A stretch of DNA of 64,000 nucleotides from Flavobacteriales bacterium (GCA_947474675.1 CANJKA010000001.1:1-64000), one strand, 5' to 3'. Positions 16,750-25,251 are shown, counted from the first letter of the stretch. The notes: generated by a model from the letters alone, not told the origin. Program-made: numbers and translations.

Positions 16750-17334
16750 ATGAAAACAGTAAAAATCATATTCGTAATACTCTTAATAGCGTTTGTAGTC
16801 ATACAACTCTATTTTATCAATGCTCAAAGAAATATTGAAACCTATCCTTACTTAGTCAAAAAAAAATATAACGGATTTGAAATCAGAAGTTATGAAGCTA
16901 CTTTATTTACATCCGTAAAACTTCCCTCAAAAGGGTATAAAAATTCTTCAAGTAAAGGCTTCTCTATTTTAGCAGGATACATTTTTGGAAACAATGAAAG
17001 GAATGAAAAAATAGCTATGACCTCCCCTGTCTCAGTATCATTAGAGGATTCCACAACAATGATGTTTATGGTGCCTAAGAAATTAAATAAAGACATGCTT
17101 CCTAAGCCGAATCAATCAAGCATTGTATTTAAAGAAGAACCAGCAAAATTGATTGCTGCGATCAGTTTTAGCGGTTGGGCAAATGACACTAAAATAGAAA
17201 ATTATAAAAAAGAATTAATAGCGGCCTTAGATGCTGAAGGTATTGCGTATACTAACAAATTTTATTTTTATGGTTACAATGCACCCTATGAAGTTTTTAA
17301 TCGAAAAAATGAAGTGATTGTTGAATTGCAATAA
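16750..17334 (+). CDS. SOUL family heme-binding protein, membrane-anchored
   Basis: A 194-residue protein. A hydrophobic N-terminus (about 4-23) acts as a signal anchor. The rest is a SOUL/HBP domain: ETYPYLVKKKYNGFEIRSYE, FSILAGYIFGNNERNEKIAMT with the family motif IAMTSPV, MMFMVPKKL, AAISFSGWAND and a C-terminal NAPYEVFNRKNEVIVEL. SOUL proteins bind heme or other tetrapyrroles. It opens a plus-strand cluster ending in TspO, another tetrapyrrole-binding protein, which supports a porphyrin/heme-related job. Confidence 0.93.
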   Translation: MKTVKIIFVILLIAFVVIQLYFINAQRNIETYPYLVKKKYNGFEIRSYEATLFTSVKLPSKGYKNSSSKGFSILAGYIFGNNERNEKIAMTSPVSVSLEDSTTMMFMVPKKLNKDMLPKPNQSSIVFKEEPAKLIAAISFSGWANDTKIENYKKELIAALDAEGIAYTNKFYFYGYNAPYEVFNRKNEVIVELQ

Positions 17335-17424
17335 AATGTGCTTGATGACTAATAACAAATTCAATCGATCAAAAGAACATGTAATAAATAAAATATGGAC
17401 TTTAACACAACAAAGATTAATACC

Positions 17425-18126
17425 ATGATAACAATTGACAACTATTTAGACAGCCATTATATTCACAGAAGTAACTGGTTAAGAGCTGCAGTTCTAGGTG
17501 CAAACGATGGAATAATCTCTATTTCTAGTCTTGCAATAGGAGTTGCTGCAGCAAGTACGACGAGAGAGCCTATTATTTTAGCAACCGTCGCAGGACTTGT
17601 TGCTGGTGCTTTATCAATGGCGGCAGGAGAATATGTTTCGGTAAGTTCCCAAACTGACACTGAAAAGGCAGACATAGAAAGAGAAATTTTAGAACTTAAA
17701 GAAATGCCCGAAGAAGAACTTAATATATTGGCTCAAATCTATGAAAAGCGTGGCTTAAAAAAAGAGACTGCGATGCAAGTAGCCATTGAATTCACAGAAA
17801 AAGATGCTTTGGGAGCACACATAAGAGATGAATTAGGTATCAACGAATTAAATCAAGCAAATCCAATACAAGCTGCAATTGCATCTGGAGCCTCTTTTAC
17901 TGTTGGTGGATTATTACCACTTATTGTTGTCCTTTTTGCAACTCTCAAAGGAATGGAATATTGGTTATATGGCTTCACTATCATTTTTCTTATCATTTTA
18001 GGAATAACATCTGCAAAAACAGGTGGCTCTAGCATAAAAAAAGCGATCTTACGAATTACGATTTGGGGAACCATCGCAATGGTACTTTCTGCTTTGGTTG
18101 GATACCTTTTTGGAGTAAATATTTAA
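17425..18126 (+). CDS. VIT1/CCC1 family iron/manganese transporter
   Basis: A 233-residue membrane protein of the VIT1/CCC1 family, which moves Fe2+ or Mn2+ out of the cytosol. The first conserved helix NWLRAAVLGANDGIISISS is present, with ATVAGLVAGALSMAAGEYVS, a cytoplasmic metal-binding helical hairpin (KADIEREILELKEMPEEE, then EKRGLKKETAMQVAIEF) and three C-terminal membrane helices. Start at 17425 chosen over 17395 because MITIDNYLD matches the family N-terminus. It lies about 90 bases after the SOUL gene in the same orientation. Confidence 0.93.
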   Translation: MITIDNYLDSHYIHRSNWLRAAVLGANDGIISISSLAIGVAAASTTREPIILATVAGLVAGALSMAAGEYVSVSSQTDTEKADIEREILELKEMPEEELNILAQIYEKRGLKKETAMQVAIEFTEKDALGAHIRDELGINELNQANPIQAAIASGASFTVGGLLPLIVVLFATLKGMEYWLYGFTIIFLIILGITSAKTGGSSIKKAILRITIWGTIAMVLSALVGYLFGVNI

Positions 18127-18145
18127 TTTTAAAAAATACAATATT

Positions 18146-18220
18146 ATGGGTGGTGAAATAAGACATACCGAAATCAGAAATGAAAGCAATGTACCTTCAA
18201 CAGAAAAAGACATCGAATAA
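18146..18220 (+). CDS. Possible 24-residue micro-ORF or gene remnant
   Basis: ATG at 18146 opens a 24-codon frame (MGGEIRHTEIRNESNVPSTE then KDIE) between the VIT and SDR genes, 20 bases after the VIT stop. The hydrophilic composition and position suggest either a tiny co-transcribed peptide or the relic of a longer gene. No family recognised and no independent support. Confidence 0.2.
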   Translation: MGGEIRHTEIRNESNVPSTEKDIE

Positions 18221-18254
18221 AATATTGAAAAACAAGAACTAAAAAATATAATTG

Positions 18255-18953
18255 ATGGCAATTTACTTAATTATCGGTGCCTCTTCAGGGATAGGAAAAA
18301 AACTGGCTGACCAATTAGCCGAAGCAGGTCATACTATATTTGGTACTTTTTGTAAAAATGAAATACATTCTGATAATCTTAACATTCGATTTTATCCATT
18401 AAATGTGTTAGATGAAACCCTTGTATTTGATTTTTTACCCGAAACCTTAAGTGGAGTTATCTATTGTCCAGGAAGTATTAACCTGCGCACTTTCGAAAGA
18501 ATTAAGCCGGCAGATTTCATGACTGATTTTCAATTGCAGGTTATCGGAGCAATAAAAACAATTCAGGCAGTGGTCCCAAAATTAAAAAGTAGTGAAAATG
18601 CATCTATTGTATTATTCTCTACAGTTGCTGTGCAATTGGGATTACCATTTCATTCACAAGTATCTGTATCAAAGGGTGCTATCGAAGGTTTAACAAAATC
18701 GTTAGCGGCTGAATTTGCTCCAAAAATCAGGATCAATTGTATTGCACCATCACTAACAGATACTCCTTTAGCTGCTTCATTAGTAAACAGTGATCAAAAA
18801 AGGGAGGCTAACGCACAAAGACATCCTTTAAAACGAATTGGAACAACTGAAGACATAGCCAACATGGCTGAATTTTTACTTTCTGAAAAGGCAAGTTGGA
18901 TTACAGGACAAATAATGCATGTGGATGGAGGCATGTCTGCTGTAAAAATTTAA
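18255..18953 (+). CDS. SDR family oxidoreductase lacking the catalytic tyrosine
   Basis: A 232-residue short-chain dehydrogenase. The Rossmann motif GASSGIG lies near the N-terminus, and the C-terminal part is typical (RINCIAPSLTDTPLA, GQIMHVDGG). Ser122 (FSTVAV) is in place, and Lys140 is present in VSVSKGAIEGL. The tyrosine of the YxxxK motif, expected at residue 136, is Val. A related bacterial subgroup with HxSxxxAKGA-type motifs also lacks Tyr, so this may be a subfamily trait rather than decay. ATG at 18255 is preferred to the TTG just before it. It sits in the SOUL-VIT-TspO cluster; substrate unknown. Confidence 0.9.
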   Translation: MAIYLIIGASSGIGKKLADQLAEAGHTIFGTFCKNEIHSDNLNIRFYPLNVLDETLVFDFLPETLSGVIYCPGSINLRTFERIKPADFMTDFQLQVIGAIKTIQAVVPKLKSSENASIVLFSTVAVQLGLPFHSQVSVSKGAIEGLTKSLAAEFAPKIRINCIAPSLTDTPLAASLVNSDQKREANAQRHPLKRIGTTEDIANMAEFLLSEKASWITGQIMHVDGGMSAVKI

Positions 18954-19114
18954 AAGCATTCTGGTATTTTATCGATTTATAAAAACAAAAAAAATCAGCA
19001 TTCAGTAGGATTTATAAGTGCTATTTCGAATTCTTTGTGTAAACACAAGTACAGAAAATAAATATTTAAAAACAGAACAAATGCTTTAGAAAAGTGATTT
19101 AATAAATTTATTTT

Positions 19115-20554
19115 ATGAAGATTTTACTCACGGGTGTAACAGGATATATTGCACAAAGATTATTGCCTGTATTATTGGATAATGGACATGAAGTTGTCTG
19201 TTGTGTAAGGGACAAAAACAGATTTCAGAAGAAAAATTACTCTTCACAAAAGCTCACTGTTATTGAGGCAGATTTTTTAAACAAAGAAAGTTTACAAGAT
19301 ATTCCAAATGATATTGATGTAGCGTATTATTTAATTCACTCCATGTCAACCCAAACGGGAGACTTTGAAAACATGGAAGAACAATGTGCAACTAATTTTA
19401 AAAATCGTATTGAACAAACCTCTGCTAAACAAGTTATTTATTTGAGTGGTATCAGTAATACCGAAGAATTATCAAAACATTTATCGTCACGCAAAAATGT
19501 GGAGACTGTTTTGATGAGTGCAAATTTTTCACTCACCACATTAAAAGCTGCCATCATTGTAGGTTCAGGAAGTGCATCCTTTGAAATTATTCGCGATTTG
19601 GTAGAAAAATTACCTTTTATGATCACGCCACGTTGGCTACAAACCAAATGTCAACCGATAGCTATTCGTAACGTTGTCGAATTTTTAATTGGAGTTGTAG
19701 GTCAATCCGAAACGTACAATAAGAGCTACGATATTGGTGGGCCAGATGTTTTAAGTTATAAGGAGATACTGCTAAGATTTGCAAAAATACGCGGTTTAAA
19801 AAGACGAATAGTTATTGTGCCAGTGATGACGCCAAAAATTTCTTCCTACTGGTTATATTTTGTTACTGCAACGTCCTATTCACTCGCTAAAAATTTGGTA
19901 AACAGTATGAAAATTGAAGTGACTTGCCAACCTAATAATTTAGCAAAACTTCTTGGCATAAAACTCATTGATTATGATTCTGCCATAAAAATGGCATTTG
20001 ACAAAATAGAACAAAACCAAGTACTTTCGAGCTGGAAAGATGCACAAACAAGTACTTTATTAAACAAAGGACTTTCAAATTTTATTGAAGTACCGGTTAA
20101 TGGATGCTTCAAAGATGTCAGAAAATTAAAGGTTGAAAACAGTACAGTTTCACTTGATAAAATATGGGCTATTGGAGGTAAAACAGGCTGGTATTATGGA
20201 AATTGGCTTTGGAAAATAAGGGGGTTTATGGACCAGCTTGCAGGTGGTGTTGGAATGAGAAGAGGACGAAGAAGTGATACAGAAATATCGCAGGGAGACG
20301 CACTTGATTTTTGGCGGGTTTTGTTAGCAGATAAAAATGAAAAGCGACTGCTACTTTTTGCCGAAATGAAATTGCCTGGTGAAGCGTGGTTAGAATTTAA
20401 AATTGATGATGACCAGATATTAACTCAAACTGCTACCTTTCGACCGCTAGGTGTTTTAGGAAGAATTTATTGGTATGCTGTGCTTCCCTTTCATGGGTTA
20501 ATTTTTAAGGGGATGATAAATAAAATAGCTCAGGCACAAATTAACAAAAAATGA
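19115..20554 (+). CDS. NAD(P)-binding epimerase-like protein with DUF2867
   Basis: A 479-residue two-domain protein. The N-terminal atypical SDR/NAD(P)-binding domain (about 1-290) starts with LLTGVTGYIAQRLLPVLL and has VAYYLIHSM, QVIYLSGIS and YDIGGPDVLSYKEIL. The C-terminal DUF2867 domain (about 330-475) reads DKIWAIGGKTGWYYGNWLWK, GMRRGRRSDTE, GDALDFWRV and a final GLIFKGMINKI. The pairing is common in bacteria and often found beside photolyase/TspO-type genes. It overlaps the flavin reductase gene by 4 bases (ATGA), so the two are translationally coupled. Reaction unknown. Confidence 0.9.
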   Translation: MKILLTGVTGYIAQRLLPVLLDNGHEVVCCVRDKNRFQKKNYSSQKLTVIEADFLNKESLQDIPNDIDVAYYLIHSMSTQTGDFENMEEQCATNFKNRIEQTSAKQVIYLSGISNTEELSKHLSSRKNVETVLMSANFSLTTLKAAIIVGSGSASFEIIRDLVEKLPFMITPRWLQTKCQPIAIRNVVEFLIGVVGQSETYNKSYDIGGPDVLSYKEILLRFAKIRGLKRRIVIVPVMTPKISSYWLYFVTATSYSLAKNLVNSMKIEVTCQPNNLAKLLGIKLIDYDSAIKMAFDKIEQNQVLSSWKDAQTSTLLNKGLSNFIEVPVNGCFKDVRKLKVENSTVSLDKIWAIGGKTGWYYGNWLWKIRGFMDQLAGGVGMRRGRRSDTEISQGDALDFWRVLLADKNEKRLLLFAEMKLPGEAWLEFKIDDDQILTQTATFRPLGVLGRIYWYAVLPFHGLIFKGMINKIAQAQINKK

Positions 20555-21159
20555 GACTAAAAAAAGAAGATATCGACCAGTTAGAACAAAGATATAGAGC
20601 TACTTTCATTAATTCATTAGCTGGTTTTAGACAAGCCGTTTTGGTGGGTACAAAATCAGTCTCTGGTAATACGAACTTGGCTATTTTTAATTCACTCATA
20701 CACTTAGGAGCGAACCCAGCTTTATATGGATTGATAAGTAGACCTGATAGTGTAAATAGACATACTTTGCAAAATATTCTTGACACCCAAGAATATACTT
20801 TAAATTATACCACTTCAATACATTTCGAAAAGGCACATCAAACTTCGGCTAGATATGATAAAGACGTTTCAGAATTTGAAAAAGCTGGTTTCAAAGAATT
20901 ATTTAATCCTCCTTACTATGCGCCATTTGTTGAAGATGCTGTCGTAAAAATAGCCATGAAATTTGAGGAGTGTATAGACATCAAATTGAATGGAACAATA
21001 CTAATAATTGGAAGTATTATTGGTGTCGAAATAGCTGATACAATGGTTGGACCGGATGGATTTGTGTCTTTATCTGAGGAAGATATATTAATATGCCAAG
21101 GTACGGATGCTTATTTTGTTTCTGAATCGATCGGCCGCTTACTCTACGCTAAGCCATAA
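20551..21159 (+). CDS. Flavin reductase family protein
   Basis: A 202-residue FMN-binding split-barrel protein of the flavin reductase-like group: AGFRQAVLVGTKSVSGNTNL, NPALYGLISRPDS, RHTLQNILDTQEYTLN, SARYDKDVSEFEKAG and a C-terminal beta segment. It likely binds FMN and reduces flavin or a small substrate with NAD(P)H. Start overlaps the DUF2867 gene by 4 bases. Its stop codon is embedded in CATAACAGCAC (21155-21165), identical to the end of the GIY-YIG gene at 11574-11584. Confidence 0.9.
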   Translation: MRLKKEDIDQLEQRYRATFINSLAGFRQAVLVGTKSVSGNTNLAIFNSLIHLGANPALYGLISRPDSVNRHTLQNILDTQEYTLNYTTSIHFEKAHQTSARYDKDVSEFEKAGFKELFNPPYYAPFVEDAVVKIAMKFEECIDIKLNGTILIIGSIIGVEIADTMVGPDGFVSLSEEDILICQGTDAYFVSESIGRLLYAKP

Positions 21160-21165
21160 CAGCAC
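21155..21165. repeat. Gene-end 11-mer shared with 11574-11584
   Basis: CATAACAGCAC spans the stop codon of the flavin reductase gene exactly as it spans the stop of the unrelated GIY-YIG gene. It is followed by ACCCAAGCT; a related ending (CATAA then CCCAAGCT) occurs after TspO at about 21695-21717. This fits cassette-like boundaries rather than chance coding similarity. Confidence 0.45.
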
Positions 21166-21217
21166 TACCCAAGCTCAATAGATTTAATCAAAGACGATAA
21201 AATAAATTAAACAACCC

Positions 21218-21685
21218 ATGGACAAATATTTAAAACTAGCAGCTTGTATACTCTTAACACTTTCCATAGGTGCAATTTCAGGTATAGCGACTTCTTCAGG
21301 AATCAACAATTGGTTTATGGAATTGACCAAGCCATTTTTTAATCCACCAAATTATTTATTTGGACCCGTTTGGACATTACTTTATTTCCTGATGGGATTT
21401 TCTTTTTTTATGATTCTTCAATCACCAATAAAAGAGTTAAAAAGAAAAGCAATTAAGATTTTTGTTATTCAACTTTCATTAAACTTTTTGTGGAGCTTTC
21501 TGTTTTTCAAATTTCAATTGATAGGTTTAGCTTTTATTGAAATTATGTTGATTTGGATAAGCATTTTAGCTATGATTATTACCTTCAATAAAATTAATCG
21601 AATTGCAGCAGTATTGCAAATCCCATATTTGATTTGGGTAAGTTTTGCAACAATATTAAATGGAGCTATCTGTTGGCTAAATTAA
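21218..21685 (+). CDS. tspO: TspO/MBR family protein
   Basis: A 155-residue protein with five predicted membrane helices and the TspO signature residues: FMELTKPFFNPPNYLFGPVW (the KPxFxPPxxxFGPVW motif), LNFLWSFLFF, LAFIEIMLIWISILAMI and the final IPYLIWVSFATILNGAICWLN. TspO binds porphyrins and heme breakdown products and is linked to oxidative and light stress. It ends the SOUL-VIT-SDR-DUF2867-flavin reductase run, about 60 bases after the flavin reductase. Confidence 0.95.
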   Translation: MDKYLKLAACILLTLSIGAISGIATSSGINNWFMELTKPFFNPPNYLFGPVWTLLYFLMGFSFFMILQSPIKELKRKAIKIFVIQLSLNFLWSFLFFKFQLIGLAFIEIMLIWISILAMIITFNKINRIAAVLQIPYLIWVSFATILNGAICWLN

Positions 21686-21710
21686 ATGATTCACCATAAT
21701 TTATAGCTGC

Positions 21711-21774
21711 CCAAGCTGATATGAATTTGCAATTCTTCGCTTTTTAATTGATAACTAAAGATAATTTTGCTTGG
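21711..21774. repeat. Palindromic spacer after TspO
   Basis: CCAAGC (21711-21716) pairs with GCTTGG (21769-21774). The inner text (GATATGAATTTGCAATTCTT, then TTGATAACT) is a diverged match to the sequence at about 16221-16265 (GATGAATGTGAATTTCTTC, then TTGATAACT), so the duplication that created the lipoprotein pseudogene also covers this spacer. Confidence 0.45.
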
Positions 21775-21870
21775 TTTGTGTTCCATAAACTAAAAGCAAA
21801 ACTCCTCATCATTTGTGCTTTTTTATTATTATTGACAAAGTAATCTTCAAGTAAGTCAATCCATATTCAA

Positions 21871-22275
21871 CTAAATTTCAACAGTTAAAGTGTCACTTAT
21901 AATTTCTCCGTTTTGTTTTGCATAAAAATTATTTTCCGAATGATGGATTAAATACTTTCCATTATTATTTTTTGCTTCGATTTTTACAGTAACCACTTCA
22001 AATTGATGTCCAATTAAAGTAGAAGTGTTTTGAATAAAAAAACGCACACTTGAAATATTTTGACTGAGACTTACATCTTTTACCCAAGGTAAACTTACAT
22101 TACTTTCGTTCTGAAAAACTCCATTTTCGCCGCTATAATTAACAGTTAATTTTCCAGAATAACTACCTGATAATTGATAATGTACGGTTTTAATTTTATC
22201 TTTATTACAAGAACTTAGCATGATAAAAAAGCTGAGAATTAGAATTTTCTTTAAGACAACTGAACATGTAGTCAT
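21871..22275 (-). CDS. Small predicted lipoprotein, unknown function
   Basis: A 134-residue protein with a lipoprotein signal (KKILILSFFIMLSSC; Leu-Ser-Ser-Cys, lipidated Cys23). The body is beta-rich (YQLSGSYSGKLTVNYSGENG, VSLPWVKDVSLSQ, FEVVTVKIEAKNNNGKYLI). No family recognised. It is the intact counterpart of the pseudogene at 16342-16551. It is transcribed opposite to the preceding TspO cluster and is convergent with it. Confidence 0.7.
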   Translation of the reverse strand: MTTCSVVLKKILILSFFIMLSSCNKDKIKTVHYQLSGSYSGKLTVNYSGENGVFQNESNVSLPWVKDVSLSQNISSVRFFIQNTSTLIGHQFEVVTVKIEAKNNNGKYLIHHSENNFYAKQNGEIISDTLTVEI

Positions 22276-22620
22276 ATTAGTTATATTTAATTGTTTAGGT
22301 AAAAATAGTGATTAATTAAACTCTAAAATATTAAATTACATTTAATTTGTTAGTTATATGTTAAATCATAATAAGATTAAAAAAATTCAACACATCAAAC
22401 AAAAAAACTTATTCATGATTAAAGATAATAGAATTACAGATCAGAAAATAAATGAAATAAAATATGTACAAAAAGACGAATTCAAACTTGACTATTACAT
22501 CGGCCTCAAAAGCATAAATTCTAAAAACTGAGCTTTCATTTAACAAACGAAAAGTAAAAATTCATTGCTCAATTAAATTAGATCCGAAAAAAAACGAAGC
22601 ATTATATGTATATTTATAAA
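22276..22620. other. 345-base spacer before the acyltransferase
   Basis: Strongly A/T-rich. It must carry the promoter of the minus-strand lipoprotein gene on the left and of the acyltransferase on the right, but no full TTTG/TAnnTTTG pair was found. A 38-codon frame at 22415-22531 is the only coding-like signal. Confidence 0.5.
22415..22531 (+). CDS. Possible 38-residue small ORF
   Basis: ATG at 22415 opens a hydrophilic frame (starting MIKDNRITDQ, then KYVQKDEFKLDYYIGL) that ends with TGA. It is lysine-rich with no signal or motif. It may be a remnant or chance ORF in A/T-rich DNA; its local base composition is slightly richer in G/C than the flanks. Confidence 0.2.
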   Translation: MIKDNRITDQKINEIKYVQKDEFKLDYYIGLKSINSKN

Positions 22621-23739
22621 ATGAAGGAAGAATTAAATAATAGAATATTTGGACTTGATATATTACGAAGTATTGCCATAATCATTGTTGTTATCGCACA
22701 TAGTGACTTTAATTACATGGAAAAATTTCCATTTATCCCTCTTCCTGATGGGGTAGATATATTTTTTGTTCTAAGTGGTTATTTAGTCGGAACAATTATA
22801 ATAAAAACGACCGAACAAAATAAAAAATTTGATTTACAAATTGCTCTTAACTTTATCCAAAGAAGGTGGTTTAGAACACTCCCTAATTATTTTTTATTTC
22901 TTTTAATAAATATTATCTTAGTTTATTTTGGTTTAATAAAAGGTATTCTAAATAAATATTTAGTAACTAATTTTGTGTTTTTTCAAAACTTTTATAAAAA
23001 CTATGACTTTATATTTTGGGAATCTTGGAGTTTATCTATTGAAGAATGGTTCTATTTTATGTTTCCTTTAACATTGATATTGCTTTTTAAGTTTACAAAA
23101 AATAAAATGAAACCTAAAAACATTATCCTTATTGCGATAATACTATTTATAATTTCCCCCCTCGCCTATAGAATAATTCAATATCAAACAAATCCATCTT
23201 TAGATTTTGATTTGAATTTTAGAAAATTAGTAATAACAAGATTAGATACGATTGGATATGGACTTGCGGGTGCCTATATCCATTTTTATTACATTGGTTT
23301 TTGGAAAAAAAATAAAAATATATTTTTTATATTAGGACTTACACTACTAATCTTCTCGATTACAATTGATAGTAATAGTATATATTTTTTAAAAACATAT
23401 TATTACAGTTTAATAGGTGTATCCATATTCCTTCTTCTACCTAAATTTGAGAGTTTTAAAAATGAAACCATTCCATTAAAACCATTTCAATTTATAAGTA
23501 AAATATCTTATTCGATGTATTTAATTCATGTGCCATTGTTACAAATAACAACTAAAATATTTGTTATTTCAAATAAATTGGAAGCAATATTAATTTATAT
23601 ATTTTTTTGGATAGTATTATTAGCAGTATCAAATTTTGTTTATAAATTGTACGAAAGACCATTGATGAACCTAAGAGACAATATACGTGTAAAAGCTATA
23701 TTACAAAAAATTTCTTCAGTATTCAAAAATAAAAATTAA
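22621..23739 (+). CDS. Acyltransferase family 3 membrane protein
   Basis: A 372-residue membrane protein of the acyltransferase_3 (OatA/NodX/WecH-like) family, with about ten hydrophobic helices. Motifs: FGLDILRSIAIIIVVIAHS (with the family R-A/S-x-A-I-x-x-V-x-x-H pattern), DGVDIFFVLSGYLVG, WSLSIEEWFYFMFP and ISKISYSMYLIHVPL. Such enzymes O-acylate cell-surface sugars. Start at 22621 chosen over the ATG at 22606, since EELNNRIFGLDILR is the usual N-terminus. It is monocistronic with no partner glycosyltransferase nearby, so the acceptor is unknown. Confidence 0.9.
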   Translation: MKEELNNRIFGLDILRSIAIIIVVIAHSDFNYMEKFPFIPLPDGVDIFFVLSGYLVGTIIIKTTEQNKKFDLQIALNFIQRRWFRTLPNYFLFLLINIILVYFGLIKGILNKYLVTNFVFFQNFYKNYDFIFWESWSLSIEEWFYFMFPLTLILLFKFTKNKMKPKNIILIAIILFIISPLAYRIIQYQTNPSLDFDLNFRKLVITRLDTIGYGLAGAYIHFYYIGFWKKNKNIFFILGLTLLIFSITIDSNSIYFLKTYYYSLIGVSIFLLLPKFESFKNETIPLKPFQFISKISYSMYLIHVPLLQITTKIFVISNKLEAILIYIFFWIVLLAVSNFVYKLYERPLMNLRDNIRVKAILQKISSVFKNKN

Positions 23740-23925
23740 CCTCTTTATTAGTCATTACTTTTAATCAATCACCTTCTAAGGTTTTCAAAACGATAGCTTA
23801 GAGCTTATAATGAAGCATTTAAAAAAAATATAAATCATGTGTTTTAATCAGAAAAGATCGCCTTATTTTGAAACAATAAGTCAACTCCTCTGCTAGTCCA
23901 AAAGGAAAGGGAAAGATTAAAAAGA

Positions 23926-25251
23926 TTATTTTTTCTGTCCTCTAGTCTTTGGTTTCTTGTATTTTTTCTTAATTTCAATTTTGTAAGATCCTCCCAAATT
24001 AACTTTCGTATTTTTCTTTTTCTTTTCTTGGAATGCTCCACGAGAATCTTTGATAGTTGCTTCAGGAGAATAATTTACACCAGGAATAACTGGTTTTTCT
24101 TGTTCGATTAATATATCTGATATTTCAACTTCTTCAGGAAAAGCGACCATCGGAATTTTCATTTTCATCATATCTTCAATCTCAACTTGCAATTTTTCTT
24201 CCGCTTTGGTAATGAATGAAATAGCAATACCATCTTTATCAGCACGACCAGTTCTACCAATTCGATGAATATAATTTGATGAATCATCAGGCATATCGAA
24301 ATTAATAACGTGAGTTACATCCGAAATATCTAGTCCTCTAGAAACTAAATCTGTTGCAATTAAACCTCTATTAGTTCCATCTTGAAATTGTCTCAAAGCA
24401 CCAAATCTGAAATTTTGAGATTTATTAGAGTGAATTATTCCAAATGAATCCGGGAATCTTTCTGAAACTATTTCATGCACTAAATCTGCCAATCTTTTAC
24501 TTCCTGTGAAAACAAGAACTTTGCTCATTTCAGGATGTTTTTCTATTAAATGCATTAATAGGTTCACTTTCGTATAGAAATTAGGAACACTATATCCTGA
24601 TTGTATGATTTTTTCGAGAGGAGTTCCGTGAGGAGCCGCTTCAATTAATTGTGGATTATTAAAATAATTGTCAATAATTAAATCAACATCATCTTCCATT
24701 GTCGCTGAAAAAAGTAAATTTTGACGTTTTTCAGGCATTAATTCAAGTATATTTTTCAATTGAGTACGGAATCCTAAATTTAGCATTTCATCCATTTCAT
24801 CAATCACCAATTTTTGAATTGCTTTCAATTTTAAAGTACCACTCAAAGACAAATCTAACATTCTTCCTGGAGTTGCTACTAGAATATCTAATCCCTCCAT
24901 CAACATGTTTTTTTGCGTATTGATATTTGCACCACCGTATACACCGCCTACTCGAACACTCATGTAAGTTGTCAGTTTCTCAACCTCTTCAACAACCTGA
25001 ATAACAAGCTCTCTAGTAGGAACAAGAATAATAACACGAGGTTCAATTTGATGAGAGAATTTAAGTAGATTTAAAATAGGTAAAAGAAAAGCCAATGTTT
25101 TTCCGGTACCCGTTTGAGCTAATCCAACAACATCTTTTCCAGACATGATCACAGAAAATGCTTTCGATTGAATCGTAGTTGGGCTTTCAAAACCTAAATC
25201 ATTTACGGCTTTTAAAAGCTGTTTGCTCAAATTCAATTCACTAAAAGTCAT
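23926..25251 (-). CDS. DEAD-box ATP-dependent RNA helicase (RhlE-like) with DEMD box
   Basis: A 441-residue helicase core with all motifs in order: Q motif FESPTTIQSKAF, motif I AQTGTGKT, Ia PTRELVIQ, Ib TPGRMLD, motif II IDEMDEML (Asp151-Glu-Met-Asp154; the usual third residue Ala is Met), III SAT, IV VLVFTGSKR, V ATDLVSRGLDI and VI HRIGRTGR. A basic tail (from about 405, KKKKNTKVN, KIEIKKKYKKPK) probably binds RNA. It acts in RNA remodelling, e.g. cold adaptation or ribosome assembly, by family. A textbook promoter lies just upstream. Monocistronic. Confidence 0.95.
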   Translation of the reverse strand: MTFSELNLSKQLLKAVNDLGFESPTTIQSKAFSVIMSGKDVVGLAQTGTGKTLAFLLPILNLLKFSHQIEPRVIILVPTRELVIQVVEEVEKLTTYMSVRVGGVYGGANINTQKNMLMEGLDILVATPGRMLDLSLSGTLKLKAIQKLVIDEMDEMLNLGFRTQLKNILELMPEKRQNLLFSATMEDDVDLIIDNYFNNPQLIEAAPHGTPLEKIIQSGYSVPNFYTKVNLLMHLIEKHPEMSKVLVFTGSKRLADLVHEIVSERFPDSFGIIHSNKSQNFRFGALRQFQDGTNRGLIATDLVSRGLDISDVTHVINFDMPDDSSNYIHRIGRTGRADKDGIAISFITKAEEKLQVEIEDMMKMKIPMVAFPEEVEISDILIEQEKPVIPGVNYSPEATIKDSRGAFQEKKKKNTKVNLGGSYKIEIKKKYKKPKTRGQKK

